Of a stretch of DNA of 64,000 nucleotides, positions 1 to 9,539 are shown in pieces. The position numbers and the translations under genes are program-made. Each line of letters opens with the position of its first letter. The stretch's first letter is position 1. The stretch spans positions 4,030,001 to 4,094,000 of the forward strand of contig NZ_AP019632.1 in the NCBI RefSeq assembly GCF_007035645.1, written 5' to 3'. The DNA is from Enterobacter asburiae. Lineage in GTDB: Bacteria > Pseudomonadota > Gammaproteobacteria > Enterobacterales > Enterobacteriaceae. The notes under the pieces were generated by a model. It was not told the origin of the DNA, made no database searches, and saw nothing but the letters and a program-made list of their open reading frames with translations.

Positions 1-42
1 AAGAATCCATGAGCACATGTTTGCGATGATGCTCGCAACTAT

Positions 43-114
43 ATGTACATTCAAGGCATTATTGCAGCCATCCTTTTTGTCTGGCGGCTCTGTACCTGGC
101 AGATGGAATTCTGA
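43..114 (+). other. Possible 3' end of a small unknown ORF in the island
   Basis: A short frame (ATG at 43, TGA at 112-114) encodes a hydrophobic peptide with an aromatic-rich tail ending TWQMEF. It is followed 20 bases later by a convincing plus-strand terminator, so some plus-strand transcript probably ends here. The frame is closed upstream by a stop at 10-12, and I see no clear ribosome binding site, so it may be a remnant of an island gene. Confidence 0.2.
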
Positions 115-136
115 TAACAACGGTAAAAACTACAGC

Positions 137-172
137 GACCAACCAGTTCTAAGCGGGCTGGTTGGTCTTTTT
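137..172 (+). terminator. Rho-independent terminator
   Basis: Arms GACCAACCAG (137-146) and CTGGTTGGTC (158-167) form a 10-bp stem followed by TTTTT. The U-tract is on the plus strand only, so it ends a plus-strand transcript from the island, although it sits just past the 3' end of the minus-strand integrase. Confidence 0.75.
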
Positions 173-208
173 AATATAAACATCAACCGAGAAATAAAGG
201 CATTCAAC

Positions 209-1477
209 TCACTCGCCATTACCCCGATTGATCTTAGCATAATCAAACGGCGTAATCCCTTTATCCCGATTCGCATCCAGAAAATCAGCCCACCACTGCA
301 ACATCAGCTTGCGCTCATCCAGATGTTCCGCTTTATGGATATACGCTGCCCTCACCGAATTGCGTTCCATATGGCTCATCTGCCGTTCTACCGCATCCTT
401 CGACCATAGCCCTGACTCAATCAACGAACTACAGGCCATTGTGCGAAAGCCGTGACCACAAACCTCAACTTTAGTGTCATAGCCCATCACCCGTAATGCA
501 CTGTTTACCGTATTCTCGCTCATGGGCTTACGCGGATCGTGATCACCAATAAAAATAAGTTCATGTTCGCCGCAGAACCGTTTTATCTGCTTCAGGATCG
601 CCAGCGCCTGCTTTGAAAGCGGCACCAGATGAGGTGTACGCATCTTTGATCCTCGCTGAGAATGTTTCACACCAGGAATAGGTTCTCGCTCAGGCGGGAT
701 GGTCCACATTGACGTTTCAAAATCGATCTCTGACCAGCGAGCAAAACGCAACTCACTGGACCGAATAAAGATAAGCAGAGTAAGTTCTGTTGCCCAACGG
801 GTTAGTGGCCTGCCAGTGTAGCCATCTATTTTCTGGAGTAATTCAGGGATGCGCTTTAACTCCAGCGCCGGACGATGCTGCCGATTACTGGAAGCTACCG
901 CCCCCGCCATCTCCTGCGCCGGGTTGTAATCAATTAACCCGCTTTGCACTGCATAACGCATGATGGCCGTGGTGCGCTGTTGAAGACGGGAAGCCACTTC
1001 AAGACGTCCAGATGTCTCTACGGCTTTTATGGGAATTAACAGATCGCGGGTACCCAGTTCGGCAATATTGCGAGCACCAATTGCCGGGAAGATATTGTCC
1101 TCCAGGCTCTTTTTTACGCGATTAGCATGATCTTCCGACCATTTTTGGTTGGTCACGAGCCACTCTCTGGCAACCTTCTCGAAAGTAATAATCTCTTTCG
1201 CCTGCTCTTCTTTCATAGCACGTTTATGCTCACGAGGATCGATACCAGCAGCGACCAGCTTTCTGGCCTCTTCCCTTTTCTTCCTGGCATCCGCCAGCGA
1301 AACATCCGGGTAAACGCCGAACGCCATCAAATGTTGTTTACCACCAAAACGGAAACGAAATCGCCAATACTTGGAGCCGTTAGGCTTTACAAGTAAGAGC
1401 ATGCCGTCGCCGTCAACAAGTGAATACTCTTTCTCCTCAGGTTTTGCAGAACGAACTTTAGTATCCGTTAGGGCCAT
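209..1477 (-). CDS. P4-type tyrosine integrase of a leuX island
   Basis: A site-specific recombinase that would insert and excise the island at the neighbouring tRNA-Leu gene. The 422-aa product has the DUF4102-type N-terminal arm-binding region (MALTDTKVRSAKP...), a SAM-like core-binding region, and a catalytic domain with Arg (RSSELRFARW), His-x-x-Arg (CGHGFRTMA) and a C-terminal Tyr (RAAYIHKAEH). Length is normal for P4-type integrases. The ATG at 1477 is preferred because GGAGG lies 6 bases upstream and the family start MALTDTKV follows; the frame stays open to 1543. The gene lies about 200 bp from the tRNA 3' end, the usual arrangement. It appears intact. The rest of the island is beyond the left edge. 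Confidence 0.9.
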   Translation of the reverse strand: MALTDTKVRSAKPEEKEYSLVDGDGMLLLVKPNGSKYWRFRFRFGGKQHLMAFGVYPDVSLADARKKREEARKLVAAGIDPREHKRAMKEEQAKEIITFEKVAREWLVTNQKWSEDHANRVKKSLEDNIFPAIGARNIAELGTRDLLIPIKAVETSGRLEVASRLQQRTTAIMRYAVQSGLIDYNPAQEMAGAVASSNRQHRPALELKRIPELLQKIDGYTGRPLTRWATELTLLIFIRSSELRFARWSEIDFETSMWTIPPEREPIPGVKHSQRGSKMRTPHLVPLSKQALAILKQIKRFCGEHELIFIGDHDPRKPMSENTVNSALRVMGYDTKVEVCGHGFRTMACSSLIESGLWSKDAVERQMSHMERNSVRAAYIHKAEHLDERKLMLQWWADFLDANRDKGITPFDYAKINRGNGE

Positions 1478-1570
1478 AATGGTCCTCCTTCCATTGGTAT
1501 CTCGTGAGTATACAAGCAATATCGAATCGGCAAATATACTCATTAATATACTCGCAAGCTTGTTGATGTG

Positions 1571-1600
1571 GGTTGACTTAGGTTGACTTCAGTTGAGGAG
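1571..1600. repeat. Tandem 10-bp repeats, possible integrase arm sites
   Basis: Between the integrase and leuX are two direct copies of GGTTGACTT[A/C] (1572-1581, 1582-1591) followed by a partial third, AGTTGAGG. Short direct repeats between an integrase gene and its tRNA target are typical arm-type binding sites of P4-like integrases. That role is inferred from position and repetition only. Confidence 0.45.
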
Positions 1601-1640
1601 AAAAGCTGGGAAAGCCTTGTATAGCGCGGATTTCAGGTAT

Positions 1641-1663
1641 AAAAAAAGACCTCAGTTGAGGTC
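1641..1663 (-). terminator. leuX terminator
   Basis: The stem GACCTCA/TGAGGTC (1648-1663) is followed on the minus strand by seven Ts (1647-1641). It lies 14 bases beyond the tRNA CCA end and would terminate leuX before the integrase. Confidence 0.85.
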
Positions 1664-1677
1664 CATTTACATGCTTT

Positions 1678-1762
1678 TGGTGCCGAAGGCCGGACTCGAA
1701 CCGGCACGTATTTCTACGGTTGATTTTGAATCAACTGCGTCTACCGATTTCGCCACTTCGGC
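1678..1762 (-). tRNA. leuX: tRNA-Leu (anticodon CAA)
   Basis: An 85-nt leucine tRNA with encoded CCA. The acceptor stem GCCGAAG pairs with CTTCGGC. The anticodon stem GTTGA/TCAAC encloses a TTCAAAA loop giving CAA. The long variable arm of class II tRNAs is present (CGTAGAAATACG), and the T-arm reads GCCGGTTCGAGTCCGGC. It decodes UUG. It is the integration target of the island to its left: the 3' end faces the integrase, so integration has kept the tRNA intact. Confidence 0.97.
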
Positions 1763-1868
1763 ACTGAAGGGGATGCGGAAACGTTGTGGATTATACCTGT
1801 CGCGCGCCGCCATGCAAGCGACGACGCGCTAAACCCGCGCTAAGTGCCCAAAAAACCAGCGTCCTTCG

Positions 1869-2591
1869 TCACTCCAGCTCGGACACCGCCAGACGAATCA
1901 CCCCCGCCGCCTTCTGCTCCGGCAGCGCCAGCACCTTCGCCCACATCTCCTGCACCATATCGCAGGAGAGCTTCTCTTTGCCCGCCGCCTTCTCCGGCAT
2001 CTGCAGCAGCTGGATGTCCTCGCCGTACTTATCGGCAAGCGCCTTCATAATCGGCCGCACGTCTTCGACTGCGGCCTCACGTTCTGCCTGCGTCACGGTG
2101 TGGCGGTTTTTGCCATAGGCCGCGCGCATCATGTCGGCGTCGGCCTGCATGCGCCGCGCCATCAGGTCTTTATCCAGCATGCGCATCGGGTTCACGCCGC
2201 CCTTCACCGTCGGGTAGAGGAAGCGGAAGCAGGCGTCATCGCTCACCTTCTGGATGGCGGCGGTCTGCTCCATGTTGATGGTCATATAGTTCACCACGTT
2301 GGCGTCCGGGGCGTTTTGCAGGCGCGACATCTGCAGATGCAGGATCTGCGGCTGGATGGTGTCGATAATCTGCTGCTCCGGCTCGCCCGCTTTTTGCAGG
2401 GCGGCCATCTGGTCGAGGATGCGCTGATGCAGCGCGGGCTCCTGCTCCTTAATCACCTGCCAGGCGGGCATCGCGTTAAGGGCGGAATCCATCTGCCGTT
2501 CCGGAGCGCGCTGCCTGTCGAAGAACACCCAGAACGCCACGGCGGCGGCCACCACAACAACCATCACGGTACGGGTCCACGTTTTATTCAT
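1869..2591 (-). CDS. Membrane-anchored protein of unknown function (240 aa)
   Basis: I do not recognise a characterised family. The product begins with a short basic stretch and one hydrophobic segment (about residues 9-24), then a largely helical, charged and Gln/Met-rich domain of about 210 residues, consistent with a single-pass protein whose bulk lies in the periplasm. Two cysteines (in DACFRF and KLSCDM) could form a disulfide there. It ends 106 bases from leuX and starts 30 bases after miaE, on the same strand, so it may be the last gene of a rraB-miaE transcript. It looks like an ordinary host gene in composition. Confidence 0.75.
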   Translation of the reverse strand: MNKTWTRTVMVVVVAAAVAFWVFFDRQRAPERQMDSALNAMPAWQVIKEQEPALHQRILDQMAALQKAGEPEQQIIDTIQPQILHLQMSRLQNAPDANVVNYMTINMEQTAAIQKVSDDACFRFLYPTVKGGVNPMRMLDKDLMARRMQADADMMRAAYGKNRHTVTQAEREAAVEDVRPIMKALADKYGEDIQLLQMPEKAAGKEKLSCDMVQEMWAKVLALPEQKAAGVIRLAVSELE

Positions 2592-2621
2592 CTCGCATCC
2601 TTATCCTTGAGTTGTGCCGGT

Positions 2622-3380
2622 TTACACCGGCACGCCGCTGTGGAAGCGAAACTCGTTGTCCGGTGTCGAGATAAGTGTGGCTTCAATTTCGCCAAAAAGC
2701 TGTATGCGCGGTGAGATATCGTCGTCGCTCACCTGCCGGGCAAGCGTCAGGTAGTCTTGATAGTGGCGCGCTTCCGAGCGCAGCAGCGAAAGATAGAACT
2801 TCTGCAGGTCGTCGTCGAGGAACGGGGCCAGCGCGGCGAAGCGTTCGCAGGAGCGGGCTTCGATGTAGGCGCCGCAGATGAGCTTGTCGATCAGCGTCAG
2901 CGGTTCGTGGGTGCGCACTTCCTTCAGCATCCCTTTGGCGTAGCGGCTGGCGGTGATTTTGACGTACGGAATGTCGCGGGCCAGCATCGCCTCGCGCACC
3001 TGCCAGAAGTGGTGCAGCTCCTCTTTAATCAGCAGCACCATGCTGTCGATGAGCGCCTGGCCCCACGGGTCGTCGGTTTTGGGCATCACGCTTTTGCCAA
3101 TCTGCTTATGCAGGGCGATGAAGTCCGGCTCCGGGCCGTCGCGGAAGGTGAACTGTTCGTAGGGTTTGAGCCAGTCGAGCAGCGCGTCGGCACCGCTTTC
3201 GTCGGCGACGTATTTACGCACCAGCAGCAGCGCGGTCTGGGCGGCCTTGAGCTCGCACACCATGTGGTCGGTGAGCAGCAGCGGCAGGTTCGCCGGGTCG
3301 CGGGCTTTATCAATCCATGCTTGCGGGGTCGGGCACTGGAGGAAGTTGAGTACGGGGGCGAGTATCTGCGGGTAATCCAT
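2622..3380 (-). CDS. miaE: tRNA-(ms2io6A37) hydroxylase MiaE
   Basis: An oxygen-dependent diiron monooxygenase that hydroxylates the isopentenyl side chain of ms2i6A at position 37 of tRNAs reading UNN codons. The 252-aa protein has the ferritin-like four-helix layout with iron-ligand motifs EELHH (residues 120-124) and SEARH (202-206), plus a further acidic helix (AYIEARSCER). The frame stays open 54 codons upstream, into rraB, but MDYPQILAPV at 3380 matches the family start. leuX, next door, reads UUG and is itself a type of tRNA that carries this modification; the adjacency may be chance. Confidence 0.93.
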   Translation of the reverse strand: MDYPQILAPVLNFLQCPTPQAWIDKARDPANLPLLLTDHMVCELKAAQTALLLVRKYVADESGADALLDWLKPYEQFTFRDGPEPDFIALHKQIGKSVMPKTDDPWGQALIDSMVLLIKEELHHFWQVREAMLARDIPYVKITASRYAKGMLKEVRTHEPLTLIDKLICGAYIEARSCERFAALAPFLDDDLQKFYLSLLRSEARHYQDYLTLARQVSDDDISPRIQLFGEIEATLISTPDNEFRFHSGVPV

Positions 3381-3426
3381 GGTTCTGCCTTGAAAAAGCG
3401 GTGGCGAGCGCCACCGCCTGAAACGC

Positions 3427-3852
3427 TTAGTGACGCACGCCGTCGTCGTCTTCGTCGACGTAATCTTCGTCGTCGCCTTCTTCGCCGTCTTCACCGTTCG
3501 GATCTTCGAAGTAGGTTCCCCAGCCGTCGTATTCCACTTCAAACTTCTCGGCCAGGTTCATCAGCTGTTCTACCTGCGCGTCGATCAGCTCCGCCTTCAG
3601 CGCGCCTTCGCTCAGGATGTCGCAGCAGATGACGGTGTCGCCCTCTTCCACTTCCAGCTCTTCCGGCTCAGTCACTTCGTAACCCAGCTTGAAGGCTTCC
3701 ACGGCCAGTTTTTCCAGCGCGTCGAAATCATCCGCAGAGAAATGGTGCTCGATGGTGTACAGCGCGTCCGGATCGCTACCGTCTTCCAGCAGTTCTTCAA
3801 TAATCAGACGCGTCTCTTCGCGTTGCTCTTCCAGGTGTTCCGGGTTTGCCAT
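3427..3852 (-). CDS. rraB: Ribonuclease E inhibitor RraB
   Basis: A small acidic protein (141 aa) that binds RNase E through its C-terminal region and alters which transcripts the degradosome cuts. The sequence follows the family closely from [20 protein letters not shown] through the core [24 protein letters not shown], and ends in a long Asp/Glu tail ([17 protein letters not shown]). It lies 46 bases upstream of miaE on the same strand and is divergent from argI, sharing a 164-bp intergenic region. A GAGGA ribosome binding site precedes the ATG at 3852. Confidence 0.95.
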   Translation of the reverse strand: MANPEHLEEQREETRLIIEELLEDGSDPDALYTIEHHFSADDFDALEKLAVEAFKLGYEVTEPEELEVEEGDTVICCDILSEGALKAELIDAQVEQLMNLAEKFEVEYDGWGTYFEDPNGEDGEEGDDEDYVDEDDDGVRH

Positions 3853-3945
3853 GGCTCAATCCTCTTTAAAGTGCGGCAGATACTTCTATTTTCACACACG
3901 GACGGGTTTGCCTCCACCTTTGTAAGAAAGATTTGTGAAACGGGG

Positions 3946-3990
3946 TTGCAAATGAATAATTACACATATAAAGTGAATTTTAATTCAATA
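3946..3990 (+). promoter_or_regulatory. argI promoter with two ARG boxes
   Basis: Two tandem ArgR operator-like boxes lie just upstream of argI: one from 3950 (AAATGAATAATTACACAT) and one from 3971 (AAGTGAATTTTAATTCAATA). Each resembles the TNTGAAT-N4-ATTCA consensus, the second most closely. They are about 21 bp apart, the usual spacing for hexameric ArgR, and overlap TTGCAA (3946) and TATAAA (3967) promoter-like hexamers. Arginine-ArgR repression of argI is established in relatives; here it is read from the boxes. Confidence 0.85.
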
Positions 3991-4016
3991 AGTGGCGTTC
4001 GCCATGCGAGGATAAA

Positions 4017-5021
4017 ATGTCCGATTTATACAAGAAACACTTTCTGAAATTGCTCGACTTTACCCCTGCACAGTTCACTTCTCTGCTGACCCTTGCCGCA
4101 CAGCTCAAAGCCGATAAAAAAAATGGCAAGGAAGTACAGAAGCTTACCGGTAAAAACATCGCGCTCATCTTCGAAAAAGACTCGACCCGTACACGTTGCT
4201 CTTTCGAAGTTGCCGCATTTGACCAGGGCGCGCGCGTCACCTATTTAGGGCCGAGCGGCAGCCAGATTGGGCATAAAGAGTCAATTAAGGACACCGCGCG
4301 GGTGCTCGGGCGGATGTACGACGGCATTCAGTATCGCGGTCACGGCCAGGAAGTGGTCGAAACGCTGGCGCAGTACGCGGGCGTGCCGGTGTGGAACGGG
4401 CTGACCAACGAGTTCCACCCGACCCAGCTGCTGGCGGACCTGCTAACCATGCAGGAGCACCTGCCGGGCAAGGCGTTTAACGAGATGACGCTGGTCTACG
4501 CGGGCGACGCGCGCAACAACATGGGCAACTCGATGCTGGAAGCGGCAGCGCTGACCGGGCTGGATCTGCGCCTGGTGGCCCCGAAAGCCTGCTGGCCGGA
4601 AGAGAGCCTGGTGGCGGAGTGCAGCGCGCTGGCGGAGAAGCACGGCGGGAAGATTGTCCTGACGGAAGACGTGGCGGCAGGCGTGAAGGGCGCGGACTTT
4701 ATCTATACCGACGTCTGGGTGTCGATGGGCGAAGCCAAAGAGAAGTGGGCGGAGCGGATTGCGCTGCTGCGCGGGTATCAGGTGAACGCGCAGATGATGG
4801 CGCTGACCGGCAACCCGAACGTGAAGTTCCTGCACTGTCTGCCGGCGTTCCATGACGACCAGACCACGCTCGGCAAGCAGATGGCGAAAGAGTTCGACCT
4901 GCACGGCGGGATGGAAGTGACGGACGAGGTGTTTGAGTCGGCGGCGAGCATCGTGTTCGACCAGGCGGAAAACCGGATGCACACGATTAAGGCGGTGATG
5001 GTGGCGACGCTTGGGGAGTGA
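4017..5021 (+). CDS. argI: Anabolic ornithine carbamoyltransferase
   Basis: Joins carbamoyl phosphate and ornithine to give citrulline in arginine biosynthesis, as a cytoplasmic trimer. The 334-aa protein has the carbamoyl-phosphate site STRTR (56-60), FHPTQ (133-137), the ornithine-loop DVWVSMG (232-238) and HCLPA (273-277). Two ARG boxes upstream mark it as the biosynthetic, arginine-repressed enzyme. A second, very similar enzyme (arcB) lies 3.5 kb away in the arginine deiminase operon without ARG boxes. Monocistronic: tabA converges from the other side. Confidence 0.95.
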   Translation: MSDLYKKHFLKLLDFTPAQFTSLLTLAAQLKADKKNGKEVQKLTGKNIALIFEKDSTRTRCSFEVAAFDQGARVTYLGPSGSQIGHKESIKDTARVLGRMYDGIQYRGHGQEVVETLAQYAGVPVWNGLTNEFHPTQLLADLLTMQEHLPGKAFNEMTLVYAGDARNNMGNSMLEAAALTGLDLRLVAPKACWPEESLVAECSALAEKHGGKIVLTEDVAAGVKGADFIYTDVWVSMGEAKEKWAERIALLRGYQVNAQMMALTGNPNVKFLHCLPAFHDDQTTLGKQMAKEFDLHGGMEVTDEVFESAASIVFDQAENRMHTIKAVMVATLGE

Positions 5022-5043
5022 TGGACTCTTCTGCGGTCTGATG

Positions 5044-5078
5044 CCCTCACCCCGGCCCTCTCCCACAGGGAGAGGGAG
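5044..5078. repeat. C-rich palindromic repeat, single unit
   Basis: CCCTCACCCCGG followed by the inverted arms CCCTCTCCC/GGGAGAGGG. One of six loci of this family in the window (also at 8.4, 26.2, 29.9, 38.2 and 46.6 kb). Here it lies between the convergent argI and tabA. Confidence 0.85.
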
Positions 5079-5087
5079 TAAACCCGT

Positions 5088-6078
<991 letters not shown>

Positions 6079-6120
6079 CGTGAGCAATATCACAATACGG
6101 ATTATTTAACTGCCTAGTAT
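6079..6120 (+). promoter_or_regulatory. Predicted CRP-dependent promoter of the arc operon
   Basis: CGTGA-GCAATA-TCACA (6079-6094) matches the CRP consensus at nine of ten arm positions. A TAGTAT -10-like hexamer follows at 6115-6120, placing the site centre near -41.5 of a start around 6128, the geometry of class II CRP promoters. A weak ARG-box-like sequence (TATGAATCACGAAATCAA, 6118-6135) overlaps the start and could bind ArgR or the paralogue encoded in this operon. Confidence 0.6.
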
Positions 6121-6215
6121 GAATCACGAAATCAATTGAGCTTAGCCGCCATGAAATTAAACACATCACATGGCGCATGCCCTTTTTATTCTGAAAAACA
6201 GTTAAAGGAATAATT

Positions 6216-7436
6216 ATGGAAAAGCATTACGTCGGTTCTGAAATTGGTCAATTGCGTAGCGTTATGCTGCATCGTCCTAATTTAAGTCTGAAACGTTTAA
6301 CGCCATCAAACTGTCAGGAGCTGCTTTTCGATGACGTGCTCTCGGTTGAGCGGGCGGGTGAGGAGCATGACATCTTCGCCAACACGCTGCGCGAGCAGGG
6401 TGTGGAAGTCCTGCTGTTGACCGACCTTCTGACACAAACCCTTGATATTGCAGAAGCGAAAGCCTGGCTTCTGGATACCCAAATCTCTGACTATCGCCTC
6501 GGTCCGACCTTTGCCGGCGACGTCCGCGGCTGGCTGGCGGATATGCCGCACCGCGAACTGGCGCGCAGACTGAGCGGCGGATTAACCTACGGCGAAATTC
6601 CGGCGGCCATTAAAAATATGGTGGTGGATACCCACACGGCGAATGATTTTATTATGAAGCCGCTGCCGAACCATTTATTTACCCGCGATACCTCGTGCTG
6701 GATTTATAACGGCGTTTCTATTAACCCCATGGCGAAACCGGCCCGTCAGCGTGAAACCAATAACCTGCGGGCAATATATCGCTGGCACCCGGCGTTTGCC
6801 GACGGCGATTTTATTAAGTATTTCGGCGACGAGAATATTAATTACGACCACGCCACGCTAGAAGGCGGCGACGTACTGGTGATTGGCCGCGGGGCGGTAT
6901 TGATCGGCATGTCCGAACGCACGACGCCGCAGGGCGTGGAGTTCCTCGCCAACAGCCTGTTCAAACACCGTCAGGCCGAGCGCGTGATCGCCGTTGAGCT
7001 GCCAAAACACCGCTCCTGCATGCACCTCGACACCGTGATGACCCACATCGACGTGGACACCTTCTCCGTCTACCCGGAAGTGGTGCGCAAGGACGCCCAG
7101 TGCTGGACGCTCACCCCGGACGGACGCGGCGGCCTGCTGCGCACTCAGGAAACCGACCTGCTGCACGCCATCGAGAAAGCGCTCGGCATTAACCAGGTGC
7201 GCCTGATCACCACCGGCGGCGACGCCTTTGAAGCCGAACGCGAGCAGTGGAACGACGCCAACAACGTGCTGACCATCCGCCCGGGCATGGTGATCGGCTA
7301 CGAGCGCAACGTCTGGACCAACGAGAAGTACGACAAAGCGGGCATCACCGTGCTGCCTATCCCGGGCGATGAGCTCGGACGCGGCCGCGGCGGCGCGCGC
7401 TGCATGAGCTGCCCGCTGGAACGCGACGGAATTTAA
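6216..7436 (+). CDS. arcA: Arginine deiminase
   Basis: Hydrolyses arginine to citrulline and ammonia, the first step of the ATP-yielding arginine deiminase pathway. The 406-aa product has the guanidino-group fold motifs FTRDTS (155-160), EGGD (216-219), [10 protein letters not shown] (270-279) and the C-terminal catalytic Cys in [10 protein letters not shown] (C396). The start [21 protein letters not shown] is typical, with AAGGA eight bases upstream. It opens the operon, 10 bases before arcC. The long leader with a CRP-like site suggests control by carbon supply; in Salmonella a comparable operon aids survival in hosts. Confidence 0.96.
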   Translation: MEKHYVGSEIGQLRSVMLHRPNLSLKRLTPSNCQELLFDDVLSVERAGEEHDIFANTLREQGVEVLLLTDLLTQTLDIAEAKAWLLDTQISDYRLGPTFAGDVRGWLADMPHRELARRLSGGLTYGEIPAAIKNMVVDTHTANDFIMKPLPNHLFTRDTSCWIYNGVSINPMAKPARQRETNNLRAIYRWHPAFADGDFIKYFGDENINYDHATLEGGDVLVIGRGAVLIGMSERTTPQGVEFLANSLFKHRQAERVIAVELPKHRSCMHLDTVMTHIDVDTFSVYPEVVRKDAQCWTLTPDGRGGLLRTQETDLLHAIEKALGINQVRLITTGGDAFEAEREQWNDANNVLTIRPGMVIGYERNVWTNEKYDKAGITVLPIPGDELGRGRGGARCMSCPLERDGI

Positions 7437-7446
7437 AGGAGCCATC

Positions 7447-8358
7447 ATGGAACGAAAACCCACTCTGGTTGTGGCCCTCGGCGGCAACGCGCTGCTCAAG
7501 CGCGGCGAGCCGCTGGAAGCCGAAATCCAGCGCCAGAACATCGAACAGGCCGCCCGCACCATCGCCGGATTAACAGAACAGTGGCGCGTGGTGCTGGTGC
7601 ACGGCAACGGGCCGCAGGTCGGGCTGCTGGCGCTGCAGAACAGCGCCTACGACAAAGTCACGCCCTACCCGCTGGACGTTCTCGGCGCCGAAAGCCAGGG
7701 AATGATCGGCTACATGCTCCAGCAGGCGCTGAAAAACAATCTGCCGCAGCGCGAGGTGAGCGTCCTGCTCACGCAGGTGGAAGTGGACGCCGCCGACCCG
7801 GCCTTCAGCAACCCGACCAAATACATCGGCCCGGTGTACAGCGAAGCCCAGGCGAAAAGCCTGGCGGCGGAAAAAGGCTGGGTGTTCAAGGCCGACGGCA
7901 GCTACGTCCGCCGCGTGGTGCCATCACCGCAGCCGAAACGCATCGTCGAGAGCGACGCCATCACGGCGCTGATCCAGCGCGATCACCTGGTGATCTGCAA
8001 CGGCGGAGGCGGCGTGCCGGTAGTGGAGAACGCCAACGGCTATCGCGGCATTGAGGCGGTGATCGACAAAGACCTCTCCGCCGCCCTGCTGGCACGCCAG
8101 ATCGAGGCCGACGCCCTGCTGATCCTGACCGATGCCGACGCGGTGTACCTCGACTGGGGCAAGCCGACCCAACGCCCGCTGGCGCAGGTGACGCCGGAGC
8201 TGCTCAGAGGCATGCAGTTCGACGCCGGATCGATGGGGCCGAAAGTGGCCGCCTGCCGCGAGTTTGTTGAAGCCTGCAACGGCATTGCCGGGATCGGCGC
8301 GCTGGCCGACGGCGCGGAGATCCTGGCGGGCGAGAAAGGCACGTTGATTCGTAATTGA
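7447..8358 (+). CDS. arcC: Carbamate kinase
   Basis: Transfers the phosphate of carbamoyl phosphate to ADP, giving ATP, ammonia and CO2: the energy-yielding step of the pathway. The 303-aa amino-acid-kinase-fold protein has GGNALL near the N-terminus (about 14-19), the NGPQVG loop, and NGGGGVPV in the nucleotide/substrate region; length is normal. AAAGGAG precedes the ATG. It follows arcA by 10 bases. The gap to arcB (129 bases) is filled by a large palindromic repeat, which may lower expression of the genes beyond. Confidence 0.96.
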   Translation: MERKPTLVVALGGNALLKRGEPLEAEIQRQNIEQAARTIAGLTEQWRVVLVHGNGPQVGLLALQNSAYDKVTPYPLDVLGAESQGMIGYMLQQALKNNLPQREVSVLLTQVEVDAADPAFSNPTKYIGPVYSEAQAKSLAAEKGWVFKADGSYVRRVVPSPQPKRIVESDAITALIQRDHLVICNGGGGVPVVENANGYRGIEAVIDKDLSAALLARQIEADALLILTDADAVYLDWGKPTQRPLAQVTPELLRGMQFDAGSMGPKVAACREFVEACNGIAGIGALADGAEILAGEKGTLIRN

Positions 8359-8367
8359 GCACACTCT

Positions 8368-8450
8368 CCCCTCACCCTAACCCTCTCCCCAAAGGGGAGA
8401 GGGGACTTGAAACACCCTCTCCCCTTTGGGGAGAGGGCTGGGGTGAGGGG
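8368..8450. repeat. Paired C-rich palindromic repeats inside the arc operon
   Basis: Two units face each other: CCCTCACCCTAACCCTCTCC with its GGGGAGAGGGG arm, then CCCTCTCCCC/GGGGAGAGGG ending GGGGTGAGGGG. The whole block is close to one large palindrome and could fold into two hairpins or a single long stem in the arcC-arcB mRNA. Confidence 0.9.
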
Positions 8451-8487
8451 TAAGGTTTTAGACACTAATTTTAAAAAGGATTTACCC

Positions 8488-9492
8488 ATGACCATCAATC
8501 TGAAAAACCGCAACTTCCTGAAACTGCTGGACTACACCCCGGCGGAGATCCAGTACCTGATCGACCTCGCCATCGAGCTGAAGGCCGCCAAAAAAGCCGG
8601 ACGTGAAAAGCAAACCCTGGTCGGGAAAAACATCGCCCTGATTTTTGAAAAAACCTCCACCCGCACCCGCTGCGCATTCGAAGTGGGCGCGTTCGACCAG
8701 GGCGCGCAGGTGACCTATCTCGGCCCAAGCGGCTCGCAGATCGGCCATAAAGAGTCGATGAAAGACACCGCCCGCGTGCTGGGCCGCATGTATGACGGCA
8801 TCGAATACCGCGGCTACGGCCAGGCCATCGTCGAAGAGCTGGGCGAATACGCGGGCGTGCCGGTGTGGAACGGCCTGACCGACGAGTTCCACCCAACGCA
8901 GATCCTCGCCGACCTGATGACCATGCTGGAGCACGCGCCGGGCAAAACCCTGCCGGAGCTGAGCTTTGCCTACCTGGGCGACGCGCGCAACAACATGGGC
9001 AACTCGCTGATGGTCGGCGCGGCCAAGATGGGGATGGATATCCGCCTCGTCGCGCCGAAATCCTTCTGGCCGGAAGCCGGGCTGGTTGAGCAGTGCCGCG
9101 CCATCGCGAAAGAGACGGGCGCGCGCATCACCCTCACCGACGACGTGGAAGAAGGTGTGCAGGGGACCGATTTCCTCTACACCGACGTGTGGGTCTCCAT
9201 GGGCGAGCCGAAGGAAGCCTGGGCCGAGCGCGTCAGCCTGATGAAGCCGTATCAAATCAACGCGGACGTGATGAAGGCCACCGGCAACCCGAACGTCAAG
9301 TTTATGCACTGCCTGCCGGCGTTCCACAACGAGCACACCAAAGTGGGCCGCGAGATCGAGATGGCCTACGGCCTGAAGGGGCTGGAGGTGACGGAAGAGG
9401 TCTTCGAATCACCGAACTCCATCGTCTTCGACGAAGCAGAGAACCGCATGCACACCATTAAAGCGGTCATGGTGGCGACACTCGGCGACTAA
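8488..9492 (+). CDS. arcB: Catabolic ornithine carbamoyltransferase
   Basis: In this pathway it runs in reverse, splitting citrulline with phosphate into ornithine and carbamoyl phosphate for ArcC. The 334-aa protein is a close paralogue of ArgI 3.5 kb upstream, with STRTR (57-61), FHPTQ, DVWVSMG and HCLPA all intact. Start at 8488 ([14 protein letters not shown]) has AAAAAGGA upstream; a longer open frame runs back through the repeat and is rejected. Its assignment as catabolic rests on operon position; sequence alone does not tell the direction. Confidence 0.95.
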   Translation: MTINLKNRNFLKLLDYTPAEIQYLIDLAIELKAAKKAGREKQTLVGKNIALIFEKTSTRTRCAFEVGAFDQGAQVTYLGPSGSQIGHKESMKDTARVLGRMYDGIEYRGYGQAIVEELGEYAGVPVWNGLTDEFHPTQILADLMTMLEHAPGKTLPELSFAYLGDARNNMGNSLMVGAAKMGMDIRLVAPKSFWPEAGLVEQCRAIAKETGARITLTDDVEEGVQGTDFLYTDVWVSMGEPKEAWAERVSLMKPYQINADVMKATGNPNVKFMHCLPAFHNEHTKVGREIEMAYGLKGLEVTEEVFESPNSIVFDEAENRMHTIKAVMVATLGD

Positions 9493-9539
9493 TCACCGCC
9501 CGGCGCGCCGCGGGGTGCGCCGGGTTTAAGGAGAACATC

